From positions 62,001 through 126,000 of the forward strand of contig CAVUUF010000006.1 of the NCBI GenBank assembly GCA_963744575.1: a DNA stretch of 64,000 bases, written 5' to 3'. Below, in pieces: positions 43,674 through 53,063 of the stretch (its first letter is position 1; each line of letters opens with the position of its first letter). The notes under the pieces were generated by a model. It ran no database searches. It was not told the origin of the DNA and saw only the letters and a program-made list of their open reading frames with translations. Both the position numbers and the translations under genes were made by a program. Source of the stretch: Palsa-504 sp963744575 (lineage in GTDB: Bacteria > Actinomycetota > Actinomycetes > Streptosporangiales > Streptosporangiaceae).

Positions 43674-46600
43674 CTACGAGGTCGCGCTCGCCGAGCGCAG
43701 GCGCTCGGTGAGCTGGCGCGCCCTTCGGGCCGAGACGACGTTTCCCTTGCGTTCGAAGAGCACCGCGGCTTGCTCGCCGAGGTCCGCGGCGTCGGCCGGA
43801 GTCCCGGCGAGCTCCCGGACCTCGGCGAAGTCCAGCAGCCCGTTGCCCTGCAAGTCAAGCTGGTCGGAGGTCTCGATGAGTGCCGTCGCGGCTGAGAGCA
43901 GCGACTCGGCCTCGCCAATTGCTCCTTGCCGGGCCTTGAGCTTCCCGCGTACGCAGCGCCAATGGAACTGGGAGGCGACGTCCTCCGGGGAGGCGAGCTG
44001 CTCGCAGATCCCGGCGAACTCGGCCGATTCGTCGTAGCGACCCTGCCGGTACAGGACGTCGGCGAGCAGGCCCGCGGTGGTCGAGATGTAGTTGCGCTCG
44101 CCCATCTCCTCAAGACGCCGGTAGTCCGCGCGCAACTCCGACTCGGCGGCAGTCAGGTCCCCGGTGAGCAGCTCGATGACAGACGATTTAAGCGACGTGA
44201 GTGCCGCAGTCAGGAGGTAGCCGAATTCCTCGAGCGAGGCCCGGCTGCGGTGATAGAGCAGGCGCGCACGCTCGAAGTCACCCCGCATCGCCTCCAGCTG
44301 GCCGATCGTGACCTCCGCGAGCGCTCTCGCCTTGCGGTCGCCCTCGGCCCGGGCGAGCACCTCCTCGCAGGTGGCGATGGCTTCGGAGATGGGCATCGGA
44401 CCGTAGAGGGCAGAGATCGCGAGCGAGCCGAGGAAGCGGTGCGCGGTCACCTCATCCCCGGCGGCGGTTGCATGCCGGATCGTCCGCTCTGCTGCGGCGG
44501 CCGCGTCGGCGAAGCGGCCTCCCGTCCAATGCACGTAGGTGAGCAGACGGAAGGCCCGCACCAGAGCACGGTCGTCGCCCATCGCCTCGAGTTCGGGAAT
44601 CTCCCGTTCCATGAGCTCAACCATGCTTTCCTGGCGCCCGATGCTCTCCTGCACAGCATGGGCATCGGTCGTGTAGCGCAGCTGCAGGAGGGCGAGTGCC
44701 GCCGCCCGGGCGATCCCGTTCTCATCGGCCAAAAGCGCCCGATCCACCGCCTCGTTCAGCATCGACTCGGCCTGCTCGAGTTCGCCCACGTCGACCGCCG
44801 CCTCGCCGGCGTCGAGCAGGAGCAGCGCCCGGGCGGGGTCCTGCTCACCGAGCAGTGCGGCGGCTCGCTGCAGCAGGTTCGCCGCCGCCGGCATGTCGCC
44901 GCGGGCCAGGGCGCGACGGCCCGCCGAGCTCAGGTACCGGGATGCCTCGGCGCCGACCCGCCGCCCGTGGTCATCGACCGGGCCGAGCTCGGCCCGGTAG
45001 CGAAACGACTGCTCGAGGTGGTAGCCGAGGATCTCCTCGTACTCGACGAGGCGGGACCGGAACGTGTCGGTGAGCCAGGCGGCGAAGCGTTCGTGCAGCC
45101 GGGCCCGGGTCCGCTTGAGCAGGCGCGCGTACGCCGTGTCGCGGACCAGGATGTGGCTGAAGTTGAAATCGTCGGCCGCGCCCGGCTCCGCCCGGCGGAT
45201 GAGCTGTTTGTGGCATAGCGCGGCGAGCGGATGCTCGAGGTTGGCCTGAACGGAGCCGTTCTGCAGCAGCACCGATACCGCGCCGCTGGAGAACTCCAGG
45301 CCGATCACCGAGGCCGACTCCACCACCCTGCGCTCGACCGATCCGAGGCGGTCTAGGCGGGCCCCCAGCAACGACGAGACGGTTCCGGGAACCGAGACGA
45401 CCTCGGCGGCACCGGAGAAAACCCAGCGTCCCGCCTGCTCACGCAATAGCTCGTCGTCGATCAGCATGGAGAGCATCTGCTCGATGAACAGGGGGTTGCC
45501 TCCGGCGAGACGGAGGATCCGGCGCCTGAGCGGTCCGGACAGGCTTGCCTCGCCAAGGAGGTTCCGCACCACCAGGCCGCTCTCCTCGGGGGAGAGTTCC
45601 CCGAGCTCGATCTGAGAGGCCGCCCGCCGCCCAGCGGCGAAACTCGGCCGATCTTCGTGGAGCTCATGACGGGCCGCGCAGACGAGGAGGAGCGGCACTC
45701 CCAGCGAGGCGTCGAGGAGTTGTTCGATGAAATCGAGGAAGGTGGGCTCGGCCCAGTGGATGTCGTCGAAGACCACCACCAGCGGTCTGCGGCGCACCAG
45801 CTCCTGGAGGACCGTCCGGACGGCCCAGAACAGCTCGTCCTTGCCGTACTGCTGCTCCGAGAGGCCCATGATCGACTCGATGCGGCTGGTCGCGTCGGCC
45901 AGCCGCGCGCCGAAGCGGGACGCGAGCTTGGCGCGGGCGTCCTCCTCGCCGTCTTCCGGCACGATCCCGGCCGCCTGCCGGAACACCTCGGCCAGCGGCC
46001 AGTACGTGATGCCGTCGCCATAGGACAGGCAGCGGCTCTGCAGCACTACCGCCTCGTCGGCGAGGCTCCCCACGAAGTCCTCGATGAGCCGGCTCTTGCC
46101 GACCCCGGCCTCACCGAGCAGCGTGACGAGCCGGCACTCCGACCCGGCGACCGAACGACGGAACTCGGCGCCCAGGGCGGCGATCTCGCGGGCGCGCCCG
46201 ACGAGCGGCAGGTCCGCCGGTCTAGTGCTCGTCGTCCCTTCGGCGACGGAGAGTAGCCGGTAGGCGGCGACGGGTTCCGGTTTGCCCTTCAGCATCAAGG
46301 GCTCGACCGGCACGACCTCGACGGTATCCCGGACCAGCCGGTAGGTGGACTCGCCGATCAGGACCTCCCCAGCCGGGGCGGCCTGTTCGAGGCGGGCGGC
46401 GACGTTGACCGTGTCGCCGGTGGCGAGGCGCTGCGAGGCGCCGACCTCACCGGTGACGACTTCGCCGGTGTTGACGCCGGTGCGGTTCTCCAGGGTGACC
46501 CCGAACTCGGCCCGGAGGGTGACGTTGAGCTCCGCCAGCCCGTCGCGCATTCTGGCGGCCGCGCGCACGGCCCGCTGCGCGTCGTCCTCGTGCATCCGGG

Positions 46601-46898
46601 GCAGGCCGAAGACCGCCATGATCGCATCCCCGATGTACTTCTCGATCGTCCCGCCATGGCCCTCCAGGACTGGCTTCATCGCCGAGAAGTAAAGCGCGAG
46701 CACCTCCCGCAGTGCCTCGCTGTCGAGCCGGTCGCCCAGCGCCGTGGAGTCCTTCAGATCGCAGAAGACGATGGTGACGGTCTTGCGGACCTCCTCCTGA
46801 GGCGGAGGCTGAACGGCGACAAGGACCGTTCCGCAGTAGCCGCAGAGCCGAAACCGGTCGGGGTTCTCCTCACCGCAGCCGGGGCACCTCTGCACCAC
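43674..46898 (-). CDS. Class III adenylate cyclase-AAA ATPase-TPR regulator
   Basis: 1074 residues. N-terminal zinc ribbon (CPGCGEENPDRFRLCGYCG); class III nucleotide cyclase domain (about 40-190) with both metal Asp (VFCDLKDSTALGD; KYIGDAIMAVFG) and the transition-state Asn/Arg (GDTVNVAARLEQA); AAA/NB-ARC-like ATPase (P-loop GEAGVGKS near 263, LVVVFDDIHWAEPT near 373); and a C-terminal helical TPR array (about 680-1070). Family members are large cytoplasmic signal proteins, sometimes with a C-terminal LuxR domain, absent here. The cyclase residues look complete, so cAMP synthesis is likely. The Crp/Fnr gene lies 3 kb away. Confidence 0.9.
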   Translation of the reverse strand: MVQRCPGCGEENPDRFRLCGYCGTVLVAVQPPPQEEVRKTVTIVFCDLKDSTALGDRLDSEALREVLALYFSAMKPVLEGHGGTIEKYIGDAIMAVFGLPRMHEDDAQRAVRAAARMRDGLAELNVTLRAEFGVTLENRTGVNTGEVVTGEVGASQRLATGDTVNVAARLEQAAPAGEVLIGESTYRLVRDTVEVVPVEPLMLKGKPEPVAAYRLLSVAEGTTSTRPADLPLVGRAREIAALGAEFRRSVAGSECRLVTLLGEAGVGKSRLIEDFVGSLADEAVVLQSRCLSYGDGITYWPLAEVFRQAAGIVPEDGEEDARAKLASRFGARLADATSRIESIMGLSEQQYGKDELFWAVRTVLQELVRRRPLVVVFDDIHWAEPTFLDFIEQLLDASLGVPLLLVCAARHELHEDRPSFAAGRRAASQIELGELSPEESGLVVRNLLGEASLSGPLRRRILRLAGGNPLFIEQMLSMLIDDELLREQAGRWVFSGAAEVVSVPGTVSSLLGARLDRLGSVERRVVESASVIGLEFSSGAVSVLLQNGSVQANLEHPLAALCHKQLIRRAEPGAADDFNFSHILVRDTAYARLLKRTRARLHERFAAWLTDTFRSRLVEYEEILGYHLEQSFRYRAELGPVDDHGRRVGAEASRYLSSAGRRALARGDMPAAANLLQRAAALLGEQDPARALLLLDAGEAAVDVGELEQAESMLNEAVDRALLADENGIARAAALALLQLRYTTDAHAVQESIGRQESMVELMEREIPELEAMGDDRALVRAFRLLTYVHWTGGRFADAAAAAERTIRHATAAGDEVTAHRFLGSLAISALYGPMPISEAIATCEEVLARAEGDRKARALAEVTIGQLEAMRGDFERARLLYHRSRASLEEFGYLLTAALTSLKSSVIELLTGDLTAAESELRADYRRLEEMGERNYISTTAGLLADVLYRQGRYDESAEFAGICEQLASPEDVASQFHWRCVRGKLKARQGAIGEAESLLSAATALIETSDQLDLQGNGLLDFAEVRELAGTPADAADLGEQAAVLFERKGNVVSARRARQLTERLRSASATS

Positions 46899-47011
46899 CC
46901 AAGCCTACGTCCGCGTCCTCCCCGCGGCCATTCTTGCCTCCGGCGGTCCCCAGGCGCAGGGAAGGCCAAAGACGCAGCGACCGGCGGCGGCCCGACGTGC
47001 ACGGGCATAGG

Positions 47012-48346
47012 TCACCCGTGCCCGTAGGGATCCCCGAGAGAGAGGAACGTGACGACAACGTTGCCGGCATTGTCCTTATGGCGCGCCTGCACACAAGGTG
47101 CCCCCTGGTCGCCCCAGCAGTCAGGCAGCAGGCCCGTGTTATAGGTGACGCCACCGATCGTGGCGGTTCCGGAGGTGCCGGGGAGCGCCGTGAACGGCAA
47201 TCGGGCGGCGTAGCAGATCTGCCAGGACGAAGCGCCGGGATGACCTGACGATTTCACCAGGGACTTGCTGATCTGGAGCGAGGCGGTGAGGGCGGCCGAC
47301 AGAGGGGCACCAGCGCCGCTGACGAGAGCGAAGCCGAACACGTCCGAGACCGGCTTGTAGGTCCCGGCGCAGCTGAAGCTGACACCGCCCATCCCGGTCG
47401 TGATGAAGTCGCCCGGCGCAGCCGATGAGGTCGTGACGGTCCCGGACGTCGTGGCCGACGACGCTGATCCCGAGCATGTACTGGACGTGCAGGGCTGGAT
47501 CTGATCGTCGATCGTGAACAGGTTTGAGGGTGCCGAGGTGGTGAAATCGGGCGCGCTCGCCACCAGGTCATACCCGACCCCTGCCTTGTTGATCTGCAGG
47601 TTCCCGAAGTCGGCGACCCCGTTCGAGCTGGTAACCGTCGTGCTGCCGCTGAGCGTCCCGCCGCCTGGGTTGGCCTGGATCGAGACTGTCACCGGGGTGT
47701 TGCCGGCCGAGAAGTCCGCCGGGTTGAGGGCGGCCTTATTCGCGTCGCGCAGTTGCACGGCAAGTGGGGATCCCGTCGAGTTGAACCCGGTGAGGATGTT
47801 GGAGTTGACCGCTGTCTCGGCCGGCTCTCCGGTGAAAGCGAGGCTGCACTGCCCGGTGACCGACACACTGGGCGCAGAGGAGCTCCACCGGACCTCGTTG
47901 GTCTCCCCCAAGCTGTCGACGCCGGACACCCCCCAGACCTCTGAGCTGGCGGCGGCGCACGGCGCCAGCGCCGTGACGTCGACGGTAAAGGTCCTCCCGC
48001 TGGGTTCATTCGGCAGGTTCAGCGTGACGGAGGAGGTAGGCAGCGCCGAGACCGTGGTCCCGCCCGGCCCAGAGGCACTGGTGATCACGAAATGAACGGG
48101 GGCGGTGAACGTCAAGCTCCGCAGCGTCTCATGCTGGTCGTTGTTCGTTACCTGGAAGGCATAGACATCGCCCGTCCCCGCACCGGCAGACGCCGGATTG
48201 GCGGCCGGAGTGACAACGAAGCATCCGGAGCAGCGCGTGCCGGCGTATCCCGGCTGGGAGGGCAATGCGAAGAAGGCGATGCCGGCGACAAGAGCGCCGA
48301 CACCGGACATCAGCCCGGAGTGGAAGAATCGCGATCTGCCGTTCAT
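47012..48346 (-). CDS. Secreted protein of unknown function with immunoglobulin-like repeats
   Basis: 444 residues from ATG 48346. Signal peptide about 1-35 (ends PSQPGYAGT). The mature part is Ser/Thr/Gly-rich and beta-like, with Ig-like segments (DVYAFQVTNNDQHETLRSLT … AVQLRDANKAALNPADFSAG … VADFGNLQINKAGVGYDLVA), the last resembling bacterial Ig-like or Big domains. Several paired Cys suggest disulfides. No LPxTG, no membrane helix at the end. Not recognised further. Probably an extracellular or surface protein; its 3' neighbour on the same strand is the cyclase-ATPase gene, 113 bases on. Confidence 0.75.
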   Translation of the reverse strand: MNGRSRFFHSGLMSGVGALVAGIAFFALPSQPGYAGTRCSGCFVVTPAANPASAGAGTGDVYAFQVTNNDQHETLRSLTFTAPVHFVITSASGPGGTTVSALPTSSVTLNLPNEPSGRTFTVDVTALAPCAAASSEVWGVSGVDSLGETNEVRWSSSAPSVSVTGQCSLAFTGEPAETAVNSNILTGFNSTGSPLAVQLRDANKAALNPADFSAGNTPVTVSIQANPGGGTLSGSTTVTSSNGVADFGNLQINKAGVGYDLVASAPDFTTSAPSNLFTIDDQIQPCTSSTCSGSASSATTSGTVTTSSAAPGDFITTGMGGVSFSCAGTYKPVSDVFGFALVSGAGAPLSAALTASLQISKSLVKSSGHPGASSWQICYAARLPFTALPGTSGTATIGGVTYNTGLLPDCWGDQGAPCVQARHKDNAGNVVVTFLSLGDPYGHG

Positions 48347-48793
48347 GGCAAGCCCCCTCTCTCGGAACGCGCACCGTCGATATGGCGTTGCGCAAGCCCC
48401 ACACGGTCCCTCTTATCGAGAGGCTTAGCAGCCGAGGGGACTTTCGGCAACCCTTCAGCGCATATTCTCTGACAGTGGTCGGCAGACTGCACCAACCGAC
48501 CGGCCGGAACCCCTGGCCACCGAGCCGGATCTGCTGGGACGAAAAGGCATCACGTGGTGCCTGCCGACCCGGCCAGTGGGACCACAGGCGGCCTGGGCGG
48601 CTACCCGATGAGCCCAGCGCTCTGACCATTTCAGCTAAATGCCGCCCGGCAGGCGAGGAGGTAGCGGCTCTCGATTTCGGCGGTAGCATGTGGGGAAGCC
48701 GTTTCCGTACCGCAGCCGGGAGCAAGCAGGGATTGATATCAAGTCGTCCTGGCCCCGGTAGGACAATCGGCTAGGCCCGGTAGGAGGCTAGCC
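48347..48793. other. Intergenic before the STAS gene
   Basis: 447 bases, no supported gene. Near the end CCCGGTAGGA…GGCTAG occurs twice in tandem (about 48752-48790); the second copy supplies the AGGAGG ribosome binding site of the STAS gene. Confidence 0.45.
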
Positions 48794-49537
48794 ATGGGCG
48801 AAGCGCTGACCATCGAGGTCCGGCACCAACAAGGCTGTGTGATCGTGTCCGTCGCCGGGGAGATCGACATTTCCACCGTGACCCCACTGCACGAGCGCCT
48901 TTTCGAAATGGCGGCCAGCGGCGCCCCGCTGGTGGTCGACCTAGAACAGGTTAGCTTTATCGACTCCGTCGGGCTCGCTACGCTGATGGGTGCGGCGAAG
49001 CGTGCCGCCGCGCATGGCGGCAGCCTGCAGGTGGCCTGCATGCTGCCGAAAATCCGCCAGTTGGTGCGCCTGGCCGGGCTGGACAGCCAGATACCGCTGG
49101 CCCACACTCTGGACGAGGCGCTGACGTTCCGGGCGGCTACCTCGACGGACCCGCCTTCCTCGCCGGCTCAGCTGTGCTTGCCGTCCTTGGCGGCGCACGC
49201 CAGGCCCGCTTGCGATGATGGAGAAGAGCTCGCACGCGGCCTGGCTCACGTCAACAGGCAACGCTGGTCGCAGGGCGCGAGCCACGCCCGTTCGGTATCA
49301 GAGGGCCCTACGGCGGGTCCGGGTGGCGCCGGCCAGTTCGGTCAGGACGGTGGCGGTGGTGTCGAAGTCGAGGCAGGCGTCGGTGACGCTCTGCCCGTAG
49401 GCCAGGGTGGCCGGGGGTCCGGGGTCTTGCCGCCCGGCGCGCAGGAAGCTTTCCAGCATCACCCCGGCCAGGCCGGCCTCGCCGGCGGCGGCCGACGAAC
49501 TGCGGGTGCGGGTCGTCCAGCCCGGCCCGGCCGGTGA
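48794..49537 (+). CDS. STAS-domain anti-sigma factor antagonist with abnormal tail
   Basis: From ATG 48794 (AGGAGG upstream). Residues 1-110 are a complete STAS domain: VSVAGEIDISTVTPLHERLF, LVVDLEQVSFIDSVGLATLM with the phospho-Ser in DSVG, and LPKIRQLVRLAGLD. In SpoIIAA/RsbV-type proteins this Ser is phosphorylated by an anti-sigma kinase. The normal end would be near DEALTFRAAT (about 49140). Here the frame stays open another 130 codons as Gly/Ala/Arg-rich sequence antisense to the decayed GH43 gene, so the natural stop was probably lost. No kinase or sigma partner adjacent. Confidence 0.8.
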   Translation: MGEALTIEVRHQQGCVIVSVAGEIDISTVTPLHERLFEMAASGAPLVVDLEQVSFIDSVGLATLMGAAKRAAAHGGSLQVACMLPKIRQLVRLAGLDSQIPLAHTLDEALTFRAATSTDPPSSPAQLCLPSLAAHARPACDDGEELARGLAHVNRQRWSQGASHARSVSEGPTAGPGGAGQFGQDGGGGVEVEAGVGDALPVGQGGRGSGVLPPGAQEAFQHHPGQAGLAGGGRRTAGAGRPARPGR

Positions 49538-50110
49538 TGGACAGCCGCCCGGGCTCGGTCGTCGCGACCGACGCAGGGGTCGTCCGCACGGCCAGCCAGC
49601 CGGGATCCGTTAGCGCCGAGCCGCCGGCGAAGTCGAAGACCTCTTCCTCAACCGCGTCCCGCGGGGCCAGCCGCACCGTGGCCGGCTGCGGCCATTCGTC
49701 CGCCACGACACGGGGGTGGTGAACGTTTCCCGGCCCAACGGCGAGAAGGCCTGGGTCAGCCCGAGCGGGCGCATGCCCAGCAGGACCAGGGCCGTGCCGC
49801 CGTCCGGCGTGTCCACCAGGTCGGCGTGCCCGGTGTTCTGGATCGGACAGGACGTGCTGCGCGCTGAGCACCGGGTTGGCCGGATGTCCCTCGAACGGCC
49901 CCTCGGGCGACAGCCCGCGGGCCACGCTGACGCTATGGCCCCGTTCGGTTCCTCCCTCGGCGATCAGCAGATACCACCAGCGGCCGCGGCGGTACAGGTG
50001 GGGAGCCTCGGGGAACTTCAGCCCGGTGCCGGACCACAGTAGGCGTCGTCAGCCCGGACCACGCTGGGGTCGGGGTTGAAGCCGGGGACCAGCGGGTTCG
50101 GGAGCGTCAT
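49308..50110 (-). pseudogene. GH43-like glycosidase, several frameshifts and a deletion
   Basis: Starts MTLPNPLVPGFNPDPSVVRA at 50110, the classic GH43 beta-xylosidase/arabinofuranosidase start with the catalytic Asp (NPDPS). The next recognisable piece, after a deletion, is FPEAPHLYRRGRWWYLLIAE then GHSVSVARGLSPEGPFEGHP (with the catalytic Glu in PEAPH). A further shift gives DTPDGGTALVLLGMRPLGLT, and another WPQPATVRLAPRDAVEEEVF. The frame changes at least three times. Its ATG overlaps the GH3 stop (ATGA), so the pair formed a coupled operon. Confidence 0.8.
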
Positions 50111-52551
50111 GCGAGTTCTACCTTCGTCCCCAGCGGCAGGTCGGCGACCGAGGTGCCGGCCCGGAGCTGGTAGGCGCCGGGCTCATAGCGCCAGCCCTGC
50201 TGCCAGTAGGCTAGCCGCCGGGTGGGCACGTCGATTGTGACGCGGGCGCTCTGACCGGCCGGCACGCGGACCGGCGCGAAGCCGGCCAGCCAGCGCACCG
50301 GGCGGTCCACGGCCGAGTCCGGACGCTCGGCGTAGACCTGGACCACCTGCTTGCCGTCGCGCGGGCTGCGGTTCTCCACCTCCACCGTCACCGGGATGGA
50401 GTCCCCGGCGGCCACCGGGCCGGGCACGCTGACCCGGGTCAGGGCGATGTCGGCATAGCCCTGGCCGGCGCCGAACCAGTACGCGGGCGCGGCATGGTGC
50501 TTGAGCCAGGCCCGGTAGCCGATGTGGATCCCTTCGGCGTAGTCCAGCTGGCCGTCGGCCGGGGTGGTGGACAGCACGGGCACGTCGGCCTCGGCGGCGG
50601 GCCAGGTCGTGGGCAGCCGCCCGCCCGGCTCGGCCGTGCCGAGTAGCACGTCCGCGACGGCGTGGCCGAACTCCTGCCCGCCGAAGTACCCGACCAACGC
50701 CGCCGCCACCCGGTCACGCCAGGGCATCAGCACCGGCGAGCCGGAGTTCACCAGCACCACGGTCCTCGGGTTGGCCGCCGCGACCGCACGCACCAGGTCG
50801 TCCTGGCGGCCGGGCAGGGCCAGGGAGGTGCGGTCGAAGCCCTCCGATTCCACCGCCGAGTTGGTGCCCACCACGACCAGCGCCACGTCGGCCCGGGCCG
50901 CCGCGTCCGCGGCCGCGGCGATCAGCGCGTCCGGGTCGGTGGCGGCCGGCTCGGTGCCGAACCGCAGCCACAGCAGGTCGGCCATCGGGCCTTCGCGGCC
51001 GGTCAGGTCATAGATGAAGCGCAGCTCGGCCGGCTGGCCCGCGGTCAGGTTCACTTCGGCGGCGGCCGTCGGGGGCGCCATCAGCGCGGCGCCCAGGTCG
51101 GTGTGCTCGGTTTCGGCTACCTCGTCCACGACGAGCTCGCCGTCGACGTAGACCCGGCCATGGCCGACAGTGGCGAAGCCGATCCGGACCGGGCCCGACT
51201 CGGCCGGGGTGAACAGGGTGGTCAGCTCTACCGCGGCCGACCGGCTGACCGGGGCGTCCCCGCCGAACCAGACCAGCGCGGTGGAGCGGCGGTCCTCGGT
51301 GGACAGCTCGGCGCCGCCGGAGTCCAGGAACCGTACCCGCACGCCGGGGCCGCCGGTGACCGGGTTGGTCATCTGCGCGGGCGGCAGTTCGGCCACGCCT
51401 TCCTGCACCACCGCGCCGCGCGAGTAGGTGATCGTCGCGCCGGGCAGCGCGGCGCGCAGGCCCTCCAGCGGCGAGACGGTGTGCTCGGGCATGACGGTCG
51501 CGCTGCCGCCGCCCTGGGTCCGGGCGCTGGCCGCGTTGTCGCCGATCACCGCGACCGAGCGCAGGCTGGCCGGGTCCCACGGCAGCTCGCCGCGGTTCTC
51601 CAGCAGCACGGTGCCCTCGACGGCGGCGTGCCGGGTGAACGCCACTCCGTCCTCGACCCAGGCCGGCTTGGCCGCCGCCGATCCTGCGAGCGCGCCGACC
51701 CGGCGGGCCAGGGTGAGGATGCGGGCCACCTTGCGGTCGATGACCGCCTCGGGGATGTCGCCGGTCCGGACGGCCTGAATCAGGGCGTCACCCCACGGCC
51801 CGGCCGGGCCCGGCATGACCAGGTCCTGTGACGCCTTGGCCGACTCCAGCGACCGGACCGCGGTCCAGTCGCTGACCACCACGCCATCGAATCCCCACTC
51901 GCTGTTCAGCGGGGTCTCCAGCAGGTCGTTTTCGGTCGCGGTGACCCCGTTGACCGAGTTGTAGGAACTCATCACCAGCCAGGCGCGAGCCTCTGTCACC
52001 GCTTTCTCGAACGCGGCCAGGTACAGCTCGCGCAGGGCGCGGCCGGACACCCGGACGTCCACGGTGAACCGGTCGGTCTCGGAGTCGTTGGCGATGTAGT
52101 GCTTGGGCGTGGCCCCGACGCCGTTGTCCTGCACCCCGCGCACGTACGCGGCGGCCAGTTCGCCGGTGAGCACCGGGTCCTCACTGAATGCCTCGAAGTG
52201 CCGCCCGCCAAGCGGCGATCGGTGCAGGTTGATCGTCGGGCCGAGCACCACGTCGACGCCCTTGCGGCGGGCCTCCACCGCGGCCGCGGCGCCGTAGCGG
52301 CGGGCGATGTCTGGGTCCCAGGAGGAGGCCAGCGCGGTGGCGGACGGCAGATTGAGCGACGGGTCGCGCTCGTCCCAGGTCTCGCCGCGGACGCCGGACG
52401 GGCCGTCGGAGAGGACGAGGCGGCGCAGTCCGATCTCCTCGATCGGCCAGGTCGACCAGAAGTCACGGCCGGTCAGCAGCCGGACCTTCTGCTCCAGCGT
52501 GAGCGCGGCGAGCGCCTCGGCGATGGCGGTGTCCGTGGTCACAACAGTCAT
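50107..52551 (-). CDS. GH3 glycoside hydrolase with PA14 insert
   Basis: 814 residues from ATG 52551. (Beta/alpha)8 domain with the substrate-binding Asp in LVLSDGPSGVRG, KHYIANDSE and the nucleophile Asp in GVVVSDWTAV. The alpha/beta sandwich is interrupted by a PA14 lectin-like module (about 395-540: FLDSGGAEL … HGRVYVDGELVVDE … AELRFIYDLTGREG). FN3-like C-terminal domain (VEVENRSPRDGKQVVQVYAE). Beta-glucosidase/xylosidase type; no signal peptide, so cytoplasmic. The gene is full length and intact although its translationally coupled partner GH43 is not. Confidence 0.92.
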   Translation of the reverse strand: MTVVTTDTAIAEALAALTLEQKVRLLTGRDFWSTWPIEEIGLRRLVLSDGPSGVRGETWDERDPSLNLPSATALASSWDPDIARRYGAAAAVEARRKGVDVVLGPTINLHRSPLGGRHFEAFSEDPVLTGELAAAYVRGVQDNGVGATPKHYIANDSETDRFTVDVRVSGRALRELYLAAFEKAVTEARAWLVMSSYNSVNGVTATENDLLETPLNSEWGFDGVVVSDWTAVRSLESAKASQDLVMPGPAGPWGDALIQAVRTGDIPEAVIDRKVARILTLARRVGALAGSAAAKPAWVEDGVAFTRHAAVEGTVLLENRGELPWDPASLRSVAVIGDNAASARTQGGGSATVMPEHTVSPLEGLRAALPGATITYSRGAVVQEGVAELPPAQMTNPVTGGPGVRVRFLDSGGAELSTEDRRSTALVWFGGDAPVSRSAAVELTTLFTPAESGPVRIGFATVGHGRVYVDGELVVDEVAETEHTDLGAALMAPPTAAAEVNLTAGQPAELRFIYDLTGREGPMADLLWLRFGTEPAATDPDALIAAAADAAARADVALVVVGTNSAVESEGFDRTSLALPGRQDDLVRAVAAANPRTVVLVNSGSPVLMPWRDRVAAALVGYFGGQEFGHAVADVLLGTAEPGGRLPTTWPAAEADVPVLSTTPADGQLDYAEGIHIGYRAWLKHHAAPAYWFGAGQGYADIALTRVSVPGPVAAGDSIPVTVEVENRSPRDGKQVVQVYAERPDSAVDRPVRWLAGFAPVRVPAGQSARVTIDVPTRRLAYWQQGWRYEPGAYQLRAGTSVADLPLGTKVELA

Positions 52552-52664
52552 GACGAGTTCCTCTAGTGGTTATGCACGGCTTTAGCGGCTAAGAGCAGGG
52601 GCTCGGCCATGTCGGATCGCTCCTTCGGCGTCATCAGGCTGCGGTTCCGGCATGCGGGCCGCGG

Positions 52665-52900
52665 GCATGGTCTTCGGCCAGGATCGCGTCGAATAGCGAC
52701 CTGGTCAACCAGGCCGGACAGGTAGTTAAGTGCGCCGCGGCCGAACTCTCGTGCACCACCCCCGCCGCGGCTGGGTCGAGCAGTCCCCGGCCGAGATCTG
52801 GCTCCGTATCGAAGAGTCCGTCCGCTCCTGCCTGGACCGCGCAGATCACCGCCGACTGGCCGGCATCGGGCTGAGCACCCCGGGACGGCGTCTGGCCGCG
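52665..52900 (+). pseudogene. FGGY carbohydrate kinase, N-terminal scrap
   Basis: Two frames join as SNSDLVNQAGQVVKCAAAEL and HHPRRGWVEQSPAEIWLRIEE SVRSCLDRADHRRLAGIGLS, which together match the first domain of FGGY kinases (…GQVVARAxAE…HPRPGWVEQDPAEIW…GISGQ). The ATP domain and everything beyond are missing. Lies between GH3 and GH78 remnants, fitting a former sugar-use locus. Confidence 0.65.
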
Positions 52901-53063
52901 CGCTGCTGGGCCAGCAGGCGCAGGCATAAGCACATATCCACGCAGACGCGATGAGCCAGCCAGCTACCCTGGATGCCGTGGTCGACTCGGAGGGGCCCGG
53001 TGAAGCGGCCCGCGCCCTGGCTGGGGACCAGGCCGACGACAAAGCGGAGGACTGAGCAGAAGA

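Noticed and set aside
43926..45218. Plus-strand frame of 430 codons
   Set aside because: Antisense of the cyclase-ATPase gene.
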